A DNA stretch of 20,111 nucleotides. Source: M55B165 sp051744245. Its GTDB lineage: Bacteria; Actinomycetota; Humimicrobiia; Humimicrobiales; Humimicrobiaceae. The notes below the pieces were generated by a model that worked only from the letters and a program-made list of their open reading frames with translations, was not told the DNA's origin and searched no databases. Below are positions 7,362 through 14,183 of this stretch, in pieces. Position numbers and translations under genes: made by a program. Position 1 is the stretch's first letter. Each line of letters opens with the position of its first letter. The stretch lies in contig JBNJCV010000026.1 of NCBI GenBank assembly GCA_051744245.1, forward strand, positions 1-20,111, written 5' to 3'.

Positions 7362-8528
7362 ATGGGAAAATTTCTATATATAGACTGTTTTTCCGGCATT
7401 AGCGGAGATATGATGGTAGCCGCCCTTATGGACCTGGGAATAGACATAGAGATATTAAGGGCAGAGCTGGGAAAGCTTGATATTGGCGGATACCAGATTG
7501 AAGCCAAAAAAGTGAAAAGGAATAATGTTGCTGTCCATAAATTCAATGTTGAAATTGATGAAGGGCAACCCCTCCGGAACTACGGGAGCATCAAGAAATT
7601 AATTGGGGCTAGCAGACTAAAGGAGAAAGTAAAGGGAGAGGCTATAGAAATTTTTGAAATAATTGCCCGGGCAGAATCTAAAGTGCATGGCATAGGGATA
7701 GATAAGGTGCATTTTCATGAAATTGGGGCAGTAGATTCAATAATTGATATACTGGCTACTGTTATATGCATAGATAAGCTTGAAATCAGGAAAATATATT
7801 CAAAGAGTATACCTACAGGAAAAGGATTTACTAAAAGCATGCACGGAACAATACCAGTCCCAGCGCCTGCAACCCTGGAAATATTAAAAGGTATTCCTGT
7901 TTACGGGGGGGATTTTGATTTTGAAGTGACTACTCCTACCGGGGCTGCTATTGTAAAGAAATATGTAATTAAATTTTGTGATTTACCGGAAATGAGTATA
8001 GTAAAAATTGGCATGGGTACTGGTAACAATATGGGGAAGAATTATCCCAACATCCTAAGGTTGGTCTACGGGAACCTAAAAGCTTGCGGAGGCGAAAACC
8101 TAAGCCTGCTTTCCACCAACATTGATGACTGTAGCTCTGAGATTATGGGTTATGTCCTGGGTAAATTATTCAAGCTGGGGGTAAATGATGCCTGGATTGA
8201 AAACATTATAATGAAGAAGAATAGACCTGGCTTTAAATTATGCATTATCTGCCCCGAAAGGATTGAAGAACAGGTGGCAGATCTTGTATTTAGACAAACA
8301 ACCACTTTCGGGATAAGAACCCAGAAGTTTAGAAGGCATTGTTTGGAAAGGGAGATACAAAAAGCCAAACTGCCGTATGGACAAGTGGAAATAAAGATTG
8401 GGTATTTTAAAGGCGAGGCAGTAACAGTCGAGCCTGAATATGATTCATGCAAAAAATTGGCGGAAAAAACGGGGAAGCCTTTAAAGCAAGTATATCAGGA
8501 TGCCAAATTTCTTTTTTCAAGCAAGTAA
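7362..8528 (+). CDS. larC: LarC: nickel insertion enzyme of nickel-pincer cofactor synthesis
   Basis: CTP-dependent cyclometallase that inserts nickel into the dithiocarboxylated pyridinium mononucleotide, the last step of pincer cofactor synthesis. The 388 residues cover both parts of the protein in one frame: LarC1 (about 1-265, with DCFSGISGDM at 8-17 and HFHEIGAVDS at 117-126) and LarC2 (about 268-388, with TNIDDCSSE, MKKNRPG, TTTFGIRTQKFRR and a VEPEYDSC element). In Lactobacillus plantarum the two parts are joined by a programmed frameshift; none is needed here. The His-rich segment in LarC1 is shorter than in some homologues. It starts divergently from larE and overlaps the convergent AI-2E family gene by 34 nt at its 3' end. 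Confidence 0.95.
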   Translation: MGKFLYIDCFSGISGDMMVAALMDLGIDIEILRAELGKLDIGGYQIEAKKVKRNNVAVHKFNVEIDEGQPLRNYGSIKKLIGASRLKEKVKGEAIEIFEIIARAESKVHGIGIDKVHFHEIGAVDSIIDILATVICIDKLEIRKIYSKSIPTGKGFTKSMHGTIPVPAPATLEILKGIPVYGGDFDFEVTTPTGAAIVKKYVIKFCDLPEMSIVKIGMGTGNNMGKNYPNILRLVYGNLKACGGENLSLLSTNIDDCSSEIMGYVLGKLFKLGVNDAWIENIIMKKNRPGFKLCIICPERIEEQVADLVFRQTTTFGIRTQKFRRHCLEREIQKAKLPYGQVEIKIGYFKGEAVTVEPEYDSCKKLAEKTGKPLKQVYQDAKFLFSSK

Positions 8529-9598
8529 TATTTGAGTATCTCCTGTATTATAGCCACAGTGGGCACTGCCAGAAGAAGCCCCCACATTCCAAATAATGCA
8601 CCACCCGCAATAAGGGAGAATATAATTAGGGCAGGATGGACTTTTACCTGGTATTTCATAATGGTTGGGGTTATAAAATAATTGTCTATCTGTTGGACAG
8701 CTATAAAAAGTAGAATTACCAGCAGAGCCTTAAGGGGAGATATAGACAGGGCAGTAAGGGCAGCGGGAATTGCACCAAATATAGGTCCCAGGAATGGTAC
8801 CAGATTTAATATGCCGGCTATGGCCCCCAGCAGAAAAGCAAAATCGACCTTAAGAGCCAGGAGGACAATTGTGCATAAAATACCCACAATAACCGAAATC
8901 AATAACTGGCCCCTTATATACCTCCCGGCAACCATATTTATCCTGTCAAGGATTACTGCTATTTGTGGCCTGAACTTTGCTGGAAATACCTTTACAAACA
9001 AGCTCCTGAGCCTGCTGGTGTCCTTTAGAGCAAAGAAGCCTATAATCGGCCCTATTATAAAGTTAAGTATTATATTTATTATGTTTCGGGTAAAAATAGT
9101 TGCCTGCTGGAAAATATTGATTTCTTCAACATTTATCCTGTTTAAAAAATATTGGGTTATTGCTCCAGTATCGCCGGGTATAAAATCTTTTCCCAGGAAA
9201 TTTTCAATATTTATAATTAATGCACTATCAGTTAAAAATTCATTTATCATATTATCTAAATTTTCTATATACTGGGGGAAATTGCTAAGAAAAGTCTTTA
9301 ACTGGTCTCCGATTAGAGGAATAAAGAAGAAAAAGAAATTGAATATGATGGCTAGAAATATTATATAAGTTATGATAACTGCAAATATTTTCCTCATCTT
9401 TCTCTGGAGGAGTAAAACCATAGGGGTAAGAAGATAAGCTATGGCTGCAGCAATTACTACGGGGATAATAGCAATTTTTAACATGTATATAACATAAAAG
9501 AAGAGAGATACTATTAATAACAGCCCGATAATTGACCAACAGAAAATCCCTATTCTTTTTATTTTCTCAATAGTTTTTGGAGAATTTTTTTCTCTCAT
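8495..9598 (-). CDS. AI-2E family transporter (putative permease)
   Basis: A 367-residue polytopic membrane protein of the AI-2E/YdiK/YtvI-type exporter superfamily. Features: an N-terminal pair of hydrophobic segments with IAAAIAYLLTPMV, a long hydrophilic middle (about 115-185), then GRYIRGQLLIS and the C-terminal NLVPFLGPIFGAIPA and QQIDNYFITPTIM motifs that define the family. Members export AI-2 or act as sodium or other ion antiporters; the substrate here is unknown. The ATG is preceded by TATAAT 7 nt upstream and no ribosome-binding site, so a leaderless transcript is likely. It shares its upstream region with the divergent complex I-like operon and overlaps the end of larC. Confidence 0.92.
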   Translation of the reverse strand: MREKNSPKTIEKIKRIGIFCWSIIGLLLIVSLFFYVIYMLKIAIIPVVIAAAIAYLLTPMVLLLQRKMRKIFAVIITYIIFLAIIFNFFFFFIPLIGDQLKTFLSNFPQYIENLDNMINEFLTDSALIINIENFLGKDFIPGDTGAITQYFLNRINVEEINIFQQATIFTRNIINIILNFIIGPIIGFFALKDTSRLRSLFVKVFPAKFRPQIAVILDRINMVAGRYIRGQLLISVIVGILCTIVLLALKVDFAFLLGAIAGILNLVPFLGPIFGAIPAALTALSISPLKALLVILLFIAVQQIDNYFITPTIMKYQVKVHPALIIFSLIAGGALFGMWGLLLAVPTVAIIQEILKYYLLEKRNLAS

Positions 9599-9605
9599 TT
9601 CTTAA

Positions 9606-9634
9606 ATTATATAAATATTTATATTTTAAAACAA
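9606..9634 (-). promoter_or_regulatory. Candidate leaderless promoter for the AI-2E family gene
   Basis: On the minus strand: TTGTTT (9629-9634), a 17-nt spacer, and a perfect TATAAT (9606-9611) ending 7 nt before the ATG at 9598. No Shine-Dalgarno is visible. The geometry is the same as for the PAP2-like, larE and 3D-domain genes. Confidence 0.5.
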
Positions 9635-9665
9635 CGACAAATACTGTAAATAATAATTTATAGAA

Positions 9666-9694
9666 TTGATGTAGTTTTCTGATTGTGATAAAGT
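9666..9694 (+). promoter_or_regulatory. Candidate promoter of the complex I-like operon
   Basis: TTGATG (9666-9671), a 17-nt spacer and TAAAGT (9689-9694), each 4 of 6 to consensus. The ATG of the first gene is 34 nt further on and has GGAG at 9720-9723. It would drive the whole plus-strand run to 16469, as no later gap in that run exceeds 13 nt. Confidence 0.4.
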
Positions 9695-9728
9695 TTTAAA
9701 TCAACAAATTTAATTTTTTGGAGATTTG

Positions 9729-10079
9729 ATGCTTGAGGAATCTATTGGCTCTTATATATATAATTTGACCAGATTTGGGATATTCCTGGGCATTATCCTT
9801 TTAATTTTTCTGATCCTATACTTGATTTCAAATAAAGGAACGCCTAACCATGCAAGCAAGCCATTTCTCAGAAAAGATCCCTTTTTATTTAAAAATATTT
9901 TCGTTTTAGGAATCCTGTTTATATTTTCCATCTTGTTCATATTTTTAATTTCAACAGTAGTATATATTATAGAACAATTTAGCCTGGGCCCTCCCATGTA
10001 TCTCTTGCTTAGCATCATATTTTTTATAATAATTTCAAGTATATATATAGTAAAATCTAAAATTATAAATAATTTATAA
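9729..10079 (+). CDS. NuoA-like small membrane subunit of a complex I-like assembly
   Basis: A 116-residue protein with three hydrophobic segments (about 16-33, 53-81, 89-108) and a basic loop between the first two, the topology and length of NuoA. It is the first gene of the cluster, just before NuoB, which is also the Nuo position. Sequence similarity is weak. The conserved Glu-Cys-Gly of the first loop is absent, and the FDxE of the second segment is replaced by FSILF, so both membrane acidic residues important in NuoA are missing. The ATG at 9729 is chosen over an adjacent TTG because GGAG lies 5 nt before it. NuoB follows after one base. The identity rests mainly on position and topology; it could be an unrelated three-segment subunit. 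Confidence 0.6.
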   Translation: MLEESIGSYIYNLTRFGIFLGIILLIFLILYLISNKGTPNHASKPFLRKDPFLFKNIFVLGILFIFSILFIFLISTVVYIIEQFSLGPPMYLLLSIIFFIIISSIYIVKSKIINNL

Positions 10080-10080
10080 T

Positions 10081-10479
10081 ATGAAAAAGTTTGTTAAAAA
10101 AAACTTAAATATTTTAGTGGCAGGTTTTGGTTGCTGCAAACAGGAAATCTATGCATCAAGAGCCCCTTTATATGATGTAGGGAAGATGGGCATAAATTTT
10201 GTCTGCTTGCCTGAAATGGCTGATCTATTGATTGTCCAAGGGTTTATAAATGAAGATTATGCCGGAAGGGTAATAAGCTTCTATGAGTCAATGGCAAAGC
10301 CTAAATGGGTGGCTATGCTGGGAACTTGTGCCATAGACGGGTGCATATTTGGGCAGAATAGGGCAACCGGAATTATGAGGAAGGAAATCCCCATAGATAT
10401 TTATGTACCAGGGTGCCCGCCCAGGCCGGAAGCTTTTATTTATTCTATATTAAGGTTGTTAGATAAATATGAATATTGA
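10081..10479 (+). CDS. NuoB-like subunit with the N2 iron-sulfur site
   Basis: A 132-residue subunit that carries the [4Fe-4S] cluster closest to the active site in complex I and in group 4 hydrogenases. All four ligands are present: adjacent Cys18-Cys19 in FGCCKQE, Cys83 in GTCA and Cys112 in VPGCPPRPE. The tandem Cys-Cys is the Nuo/Fpo form; hydrogenase small subunits instead have CxxC here. It is shorter than E. coli NuoB (about 220) but near the compact archaeal and hydrogenase forms, lacking N- and C-terminal extensions. The ATG follows the NuoA-like stop by one base with no ribosome-binding site, and the 3' end overlaps the next gene by 11 nt, both implying translational coupling. Cytoplasmic arm, bound to the C-D subunit. 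Confidence 0.92.
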   Translation: MKKFVKKNLNILVAGFGCCKQEIYASRAPLYDVGKMGINFVCLPEMADLLIVQGFINEDYAGRVISFYESMAKPKWVAMLGTCAIDGCIFGQNRATGIMRKEIPIDIYVPGCPPRPEAFIYSILRLLDKYEY

Positions 10480-11968
10480 AAACTTTTTTGAACAGTCTTA
10501 CCAGTCTCCCAGCTCAATATACGTAGAAAAGCTGGAAAAAAGCTTAGAGTTCAGCCTGGAGGGGGTTATAGATAACATATATAAACTTGGCAGGCAAATA
10601 TTCTGTGAAGTTTCCCTAGAGAATTTATCCAGGCTATTAAAGGAACTAAAAGAAAATCCTGATTTTAATGTAAATGGGTTCAGCAGTTTTAATCTTATCC
10701 GGAAGAAATATGAATGCTACACCTTGCTGGGCTTGTACTCTTTTGAAAATAATTTTTCAATATTGGTAAAGACAAAATTAAAAGAACCTGGAGATTCCGG
10801 GAAAGTAATTAAATTGACTGAAAAGCATTTTAAGCCAGCATCCTTTTATTCGGAAAGGGTAAAGGACCAAAAATCATTTGACTTAAATTTATACTCCCAG
10901 CCACTGGAGGGCATGGACTGTTTTGATATTTATGCGCAGCTGGAAGAAAATATTATAGACAGTCCCCTCATAGATATAAGCATTAGCAGGATGCCTGGCC
11001 AAAATATATTGGGCAATAGGAGTTTTCTTGATTTGATTTCCAGAGTGAGCGTATTTGATTATAATGCCGGCATTTTCCCTGAATTAGCCTTGTGCATGGC
11101 ATTTGAAGAGCTTCTGCAGATGAGGGTATCCAAGAGGGCCAAATTTATTAGGATGATTCTTTCAGAGCTTTCCAGGATTTCGAGCCATTTAATAAATCTT
11201 TCAGGAATTAGCCAAATATTAGGCTATGATGTTGTTTATAATCTAATCCAAAGTGAGAATGAAAGGGTTCTTAGACTACTTGAATTTCTAACTGGCTCCC
11301 GGAAAAACCCCAACTTCATAAGGGTAGGGGGAATAAAAAATGACTTAAATAGGGAAAAAATTGAAAGTATTAGAAAAATCCTGCCCGGTTTAGAAAAAAA
11401 AGTATATAAGATAGAAAGCATGCTCCTGGGAAATATTATCGTATATAATAGGCTTAACGGGATAGGAATAATTAGTAAAAATGAAGCCATAGAATACGGC
11501 ATTACAGGGCCTAATCTTAGAGCTTCAGGGATAAGGAAAGATTTGAGAAAAGACCAGGACCTGCTGCTCTATAATAAAGTTTCTTTTATAACCCCGCTGG
11601 CGAGGTATGGGGATTGCTTTAACCGGTTTTCAATAAGGTTTAAAGAAATTTATCAATCCATAAATATATTGGAACAAATAACTAAAAATTTGCCGGAAGG
11701 AATAATTAGAAAGATTAATAATTTAAACAACCTGGATTTTCCCTTTAAAACTGCTACCGCAAGGGTTGAGTGCCCCCATGGAATGTTTGAGGTATACCTG
11801 GAAACAGGGCATAAAAAAGTCGGTTATCTGGCGATTATGGGCCCTTCTATAAATAGCTTGATATTAGCGGAGAAAATTTTAAATGGAGCTAAATTGGAAG
11901 ATATAAATATAATTTTATCCAGCCTGGATTTTAGCTGCGGAGAAATTATAACCGGTGGGTGGGGTTAG
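10469..11968 (+). CDS. Fused NuoC-NuoD-like large subunit, lacking known catalytic residues
   Basis: A 499-residue fusion. Residues about 20-145 resemble NuoC (FYSERVKDQKSFD matches the W-x-ERExxDxFG region); 146-499 resemble NuoD/hydrogenase large subunit. Well-kept NuoD blocks: AFEELLQMRV, ILSELSRISSHL (230-241), GPNLRASGIRKDLRK (347-361), RYGDCFNRFSIRFKEI (379-394) and RVECPHG. What is missing matters more. The GPxHPxTHG and HxGxxHRGxEK loops that hold the quinone-site His are replaced by divergent sequence (about 143-190). The YTDRxDY block keeps only the final DY (197-198), so the quinone Tyr is gone. The hydrogenase Ni ligands are also absent: no N-terminal RxCxxC, and the C-terminal end reads SLDFSCGE with a single Cys490. 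It has neither canonical quinone nor NiFe chemistry, so the substrate is unknown. Alignment is by eye. Confidence 0.85.
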   Translation: MNIENFFEQSYQSPSSIYVEKLEKSLEFSLEGVIDNIYKLGRQIFCEVSLENLSRLLKELKENPDFNVNGFSSFNLIRKKYECYTLLGLYSFENNFSILVKTKLKEPGDSGKVIKLTEKHFKPASFYSERVKDQKSFDLNLYSQPLEGMDCFDIYAQLEENIIDSPLIDISISRMPGQNILGNRSFLDLISRVSVFDYNAGIFPELALCMAFEELLQMRVSKRAKFIRMILSELSRISSHLINLSGISQILGYDVVYNLIQSENERVLRLLEFLTGSRKNPNFIRVGGIKNDLNREKIESIRKILPGLEKKVYKIESMLLGNIIVYNRLNGIGIISKNEAIEYGITGPNLRASGIRKDLRKDQDLLLYNKVSFITPLARYGDCFNRFSIRFKEIYQSINILEQITKNLPEGIIRKINNLNNLDFPFKTATARVECPHGMFEVYLETGHKKVGYLAIMGPSINSLILAEKILNGAKLEDINIILSSLDFSCGEIITGGWG

Positions 11969-11969
11969 C

Positions 11970-12899
11970 ATGGGTTTAATTTTACAAAAATGTGGATACA
12001 TTTTAGCGGTACTGGTAATAAATTTATATATATGTTCATATCTGGGGACAAAACTGGGGGCTAGAATTGAGCAAAAAAAGGGCATTCTTAATACCAGGTT
12101 TGGGGGATTAGGCTATCCGGCAATTAAATTAGGCAAGTATATTACCAAAAAAAGCAGGGTAAGTATTTACCATTTACTGCTGTTTGTTTCTAGCTTATTA
12201 GTCTGGGCTATTCTGCCAATCACTCAAAATTTGTTTTTAGTAGATATTAACTCGAACTTTTTTATATCTATTTTATTCTATATAATAATATTAATGCTAC
12301 TGGTATTTAGCTCCCAGCCAGGGTATGGATTCCTGTTTGCCAATTCTTTTAAGCAGTCGGTTGTGCTAGTTTCTTTTTTTATCCCTGTTTTAATAAATTT
12401 TTTATCTGTAATTTTATTAGCCAGGGCAATAAATTTAAAAGACCTGGTAAACTTGCAATATGAGTACTGGAATATAGTTTTCCAGCCTTTAGGCTTTGTT
12501 CTAGTGTTTATATCCATAATAGTCCAGGTAAAGATTTTGGGAATATTCAGGGACAGCAATTTCAGTGTTGGCACCCTTACAAGTATTCACCAGGGTTTGC
12601 CGGGGCTAATTAACAGGGTTGCAAAGTATGTTTTACTATTTTACCTGATTATTATGCTGAACATATTTTACCTTGGAGGCTGGCTTGGTTTGCACCTTGT
12701 AAGCGGGTGGATAATGTTAGGAATAAAGTTTTACCTTATTTTTATTGCCCTTTTAATTTTTGAGAAATCCATACCTAGGCTTGACAATTATAAGTATCTG
12801 GTGGATATTAATTGGAAATTTATAGTACCAGCATCTGGGTTTAATTTCGTTTTTACTTTAATATTTTTAGTATATAGGAATATATTTAATTTGGTATGA
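11970..12899 (+). CDS. NuoH-like membrane anchor subunit
   Basis: A 309-residue protein with about eight hydrophobic segments, matching NuoH in length and gene position between D and I. The first loop (KLGARIEQKKGILNTRFGGLG, then AIKLGKYITKK) corresponds to the NuoH block that lines the quinone entrance, but the ADAIKL aspartate is missing. The later acidic loop of NuoH, normally rich in Glu (ExNRxPFDLxExExELVxGxxxEY), is replaced at about 192-220 by FRDSNFSVGT and HQGLPGLINRV, which contain almost no acidic residues. The quinone chamber and the E-channel are therefore strongly altered. ATG at 11970 is one base after the upstream stop with G-rich sequence before it; an in-frame GTG at 11955 is less likely. 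It overlaps the next gene by 4 nt (ATGA). Confidence 0.8.
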   Translation: MGLILQKCGYILAVLVINLYICSYLGTKLGARIEQKKGILNTRFGGLGYPAIKLGKYITKKSRVSIYHLLLFVSSLLVWAILPITQNLFLVDINSNFFISILFYIIILMLLVFSSQPGYGFLFANSFKQSVVLVSFFIPVLINFLSVILLARAINLKDLVNLQYEYWNIVFQPLGFVLVFISIIVQVKILGIFRDSNFSVGTLTSIHQGLPGLINRVAKYVLLFYLIIMLNIFYLGGWLGLHLVSGWIMLGIKFYLIFIALLIFEKSIPRLDNYKYLVDINWKFIVPASGFNFVFTLIFLVYRNIFNLV

Positions 12900-13327
12900 T
12901 AAGAGTTTTTAAAAATTTTTTCTATAACCTTGGGAGTATTTTTAGGAAACCAGAAACAGTAAATTATCCCAAGGAAAAAATAATTGTTCCCGAGGGAAGC
13001 AAGGGGATGATCCATTTAAAGCTGGACCCTGACACCCTGGAGTGTATTTGTGATGTCTGCGGAAGATGCCAGCTGGTATGCCCCAAAGGCTGCCTAGAGG
13101 TTAAGAAAGGTATTGACGGGCAGGGGAGGGAAGTATTGCAGAGTGTTTTAATCGATATGGGAAAATGCATTTTTTGCGGAAATTGTGTTGAATATTGTAA
13201 ATTGGAAGCAATTGAAATGTCTTACCGGTACCAGTTGGCTGAATATGGGAGGGAAAGCTTAAAATTTGAAAAAAATGATCTGATAAAACAAGCTGATTAC
13301 AAAATCAGGGATTTTTGGTCTAAATAA
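12896..13327 (+). CDS. NuoI-like 2[4Fe-4S] ferredoxin subunit
   Basis: A 143-residue electron-transfer subunit with two complete ferredoxin motifs: Cys52, 55, 58, 62 (CDVCGRCQLVCP) and Cys91, 94, 97, 101 (CIFCGNCVEYCK). The second has Lys in place of the usual Pro after the last cysteine. Two further cysteines (50, 66) flank the first motif. These clusters correspond to N6a and N6b, which pass electrons to the NuoB-like cluster, so the electron wire of this assembly is intact. With no NuoE, F or G in the cluster, the donor is more likely a soluble ferredoxin or other partner than NADH. It starts inside the end of the NuoH-like gene (4-nt overlap); the NuoJ-like gene begins 2 nt after its stop. 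Confidence 0.92.
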   Translation: MIRVFKNFFYNLGSIFRKPETVNYPKEKIIVPEGSKGMIHLKLDPDTLECICDVCGRCQLVCPKGCLEVKKGIDGQGREVLQSVLIDMGKCIFCGNCVEYCKLEAIEMSYRYQLAEYGRESLKFEKNDLIKQADYKIRDFWSK

Positions 13328-13329
13328 TT

Positions 13330-13845
13330 ATGGAAAATATTAAATACCTACAGTATGCTGCCTTATTTTTAATAGTTTTATTTTCTTTTTTTACGGTATT
13401 TGTAAAGGAGGGCAAAAAAAGGCTTATCTCTCTATTAATTTTGTTCATTTTAATTATAGCCTTTTCCTTATTTCTTTACTCAGGAGTGTTTGCCATTATT
13501 CTGGGAATTTTATCCCTGTTTGTGTTTGCTGCCTATTACGGGTATGAAAAACAGCTCCAGTATTTCAGCCAGGAAAAAAGAAGAGCATATAGCGGAAAGG
13601 TAGTATCATTTGCAGTAGGGCTAGTATTCTGCATTGGCACAGGATATGCTTTCTATGCTTATACCCTGGATTATTTTAATACCTACCACGCAGTAGGGGT
13701 TATAACCTTGATGAATTATGAGGCAGTGGCAAAGGAGCTTTACAGTAACTATATTATTATAACCGCTTTTGTTATAACCTTTTTATTTGCAACTTTGGTT
13801 TGGTTTATATCAATTTTGTCAAATTCAGAAAAAGAGGGCAAATGA
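13330..13845 (+). CDS. NuoJ-like membrane subunit
   Basis: A 171-residue protein with five hydrophobic segments, the topology, length and gene position (after I, before K) of NuoJ. The segment with LYSGVFAIILGILSLFVFAAYY (about 49-70) sits where NuoJ has its conserved YAGAIxVLFLF helix with the pi-bulge, but only the Tyr and first Gly are recognisable. The C-terminal part (YEAVAKELYSNYIIITAFV, about 130-148) resembles the NuoJ region before its last helix. Similarity is weak, and the assignment depends partly on context. The stop overlaps the start of the next gene by 4 nt (ATGA), implying coupled translation. Confidence 0.7.
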   Translation: MENIKYLQYAALFLIVLFSFFTVFVKEGKKRLISLLILFILIIAFSLFLYSGVFAIILGILSLFVFAAYYGYEKQLQYFSQEKRRAYSGKVVSFAVGLVFCIGTGYAFYAYTLDYFNTYHAVGVITLMNYEAVAKELYSNYIIITAFVITFLFATLVWFISILSNSEKEGK

Positions 13846-14183
13846 GGCTGGAATTCTTTATATACGGCAGTTTTATATTATTTTTGCTGTCATTTTTCGG
13901 GCTAATCTTTATAAGGGGATTTGCCAGGGCGGTAATTTTCCTACAGATCCTTATTTTTTCAGGGATAATAAATTTTTTAAGCTTCTCTTTTATTTTGTAC
14001 CAGGGATCGTTTTGGGACAAGATATTTTTAATGCTGGGTCTAGTATGCTTATATTTATTTTTATTTTGCATTATTTTTTATGCTCATTTTAAGGCCAAAA
14101 ATAATGAAATTTTAAAATATTTTAATAAATTAAATTTTTTTGAAACTGGCAGGAGTAGCTGGTGGGGGGAAGATAAGACTTAA
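13842..14183 (+). CDS. NuoK-like small membrane subunit
   Basis: A 113-residue protein with three hydrophobic segments (about 5-23, 29-52, 60-82) and a polar tail; NuoK is about 100 residues with three helices and occupies the same gene position. RGFARAVIFLQ (25-35) and IINFLSF (42-48) parallel the NuoK stretch that normally reads RRNxxxxLxxIExxxNAxNL. In NuoK the second and third helices each carry a buried Glu used in proton transfer; neither helix here has any acidic residue. The ATG at 13842 overlaps the NuoJ-like stop (ATGA); the upstream in-frame ATG at 13800 lies inside the NuoJ-like gene and is unlikely. The next gene starts on the last base of this one's TAA. Confidence 0.65.
   Translation: MRLEFFIYGSFILFLLSFFGLIFIRGFARAVIFLQILIFSGIINFLSFSFILYQGSFWDKIFLMLGLVCLYLFLFCIIFYAHFKAKNNEILKYFNKLNFFETGRSSWWGEDKT

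Noticed and set aside
8682..9368. Plus-strand reading frame of 228 codons
   Set aside because: Antisense to the AI-2E family transporter, which has clear family motifs; low-complexity shadow of a hydrophobic gene.
9599..9728. Small RNA or attachment site between the AI-2E and NuoA-like genes
   Set aside because: Only divergent promoter-like elements are visible; no stable hairpin, repeat or tRNA-like sequence.
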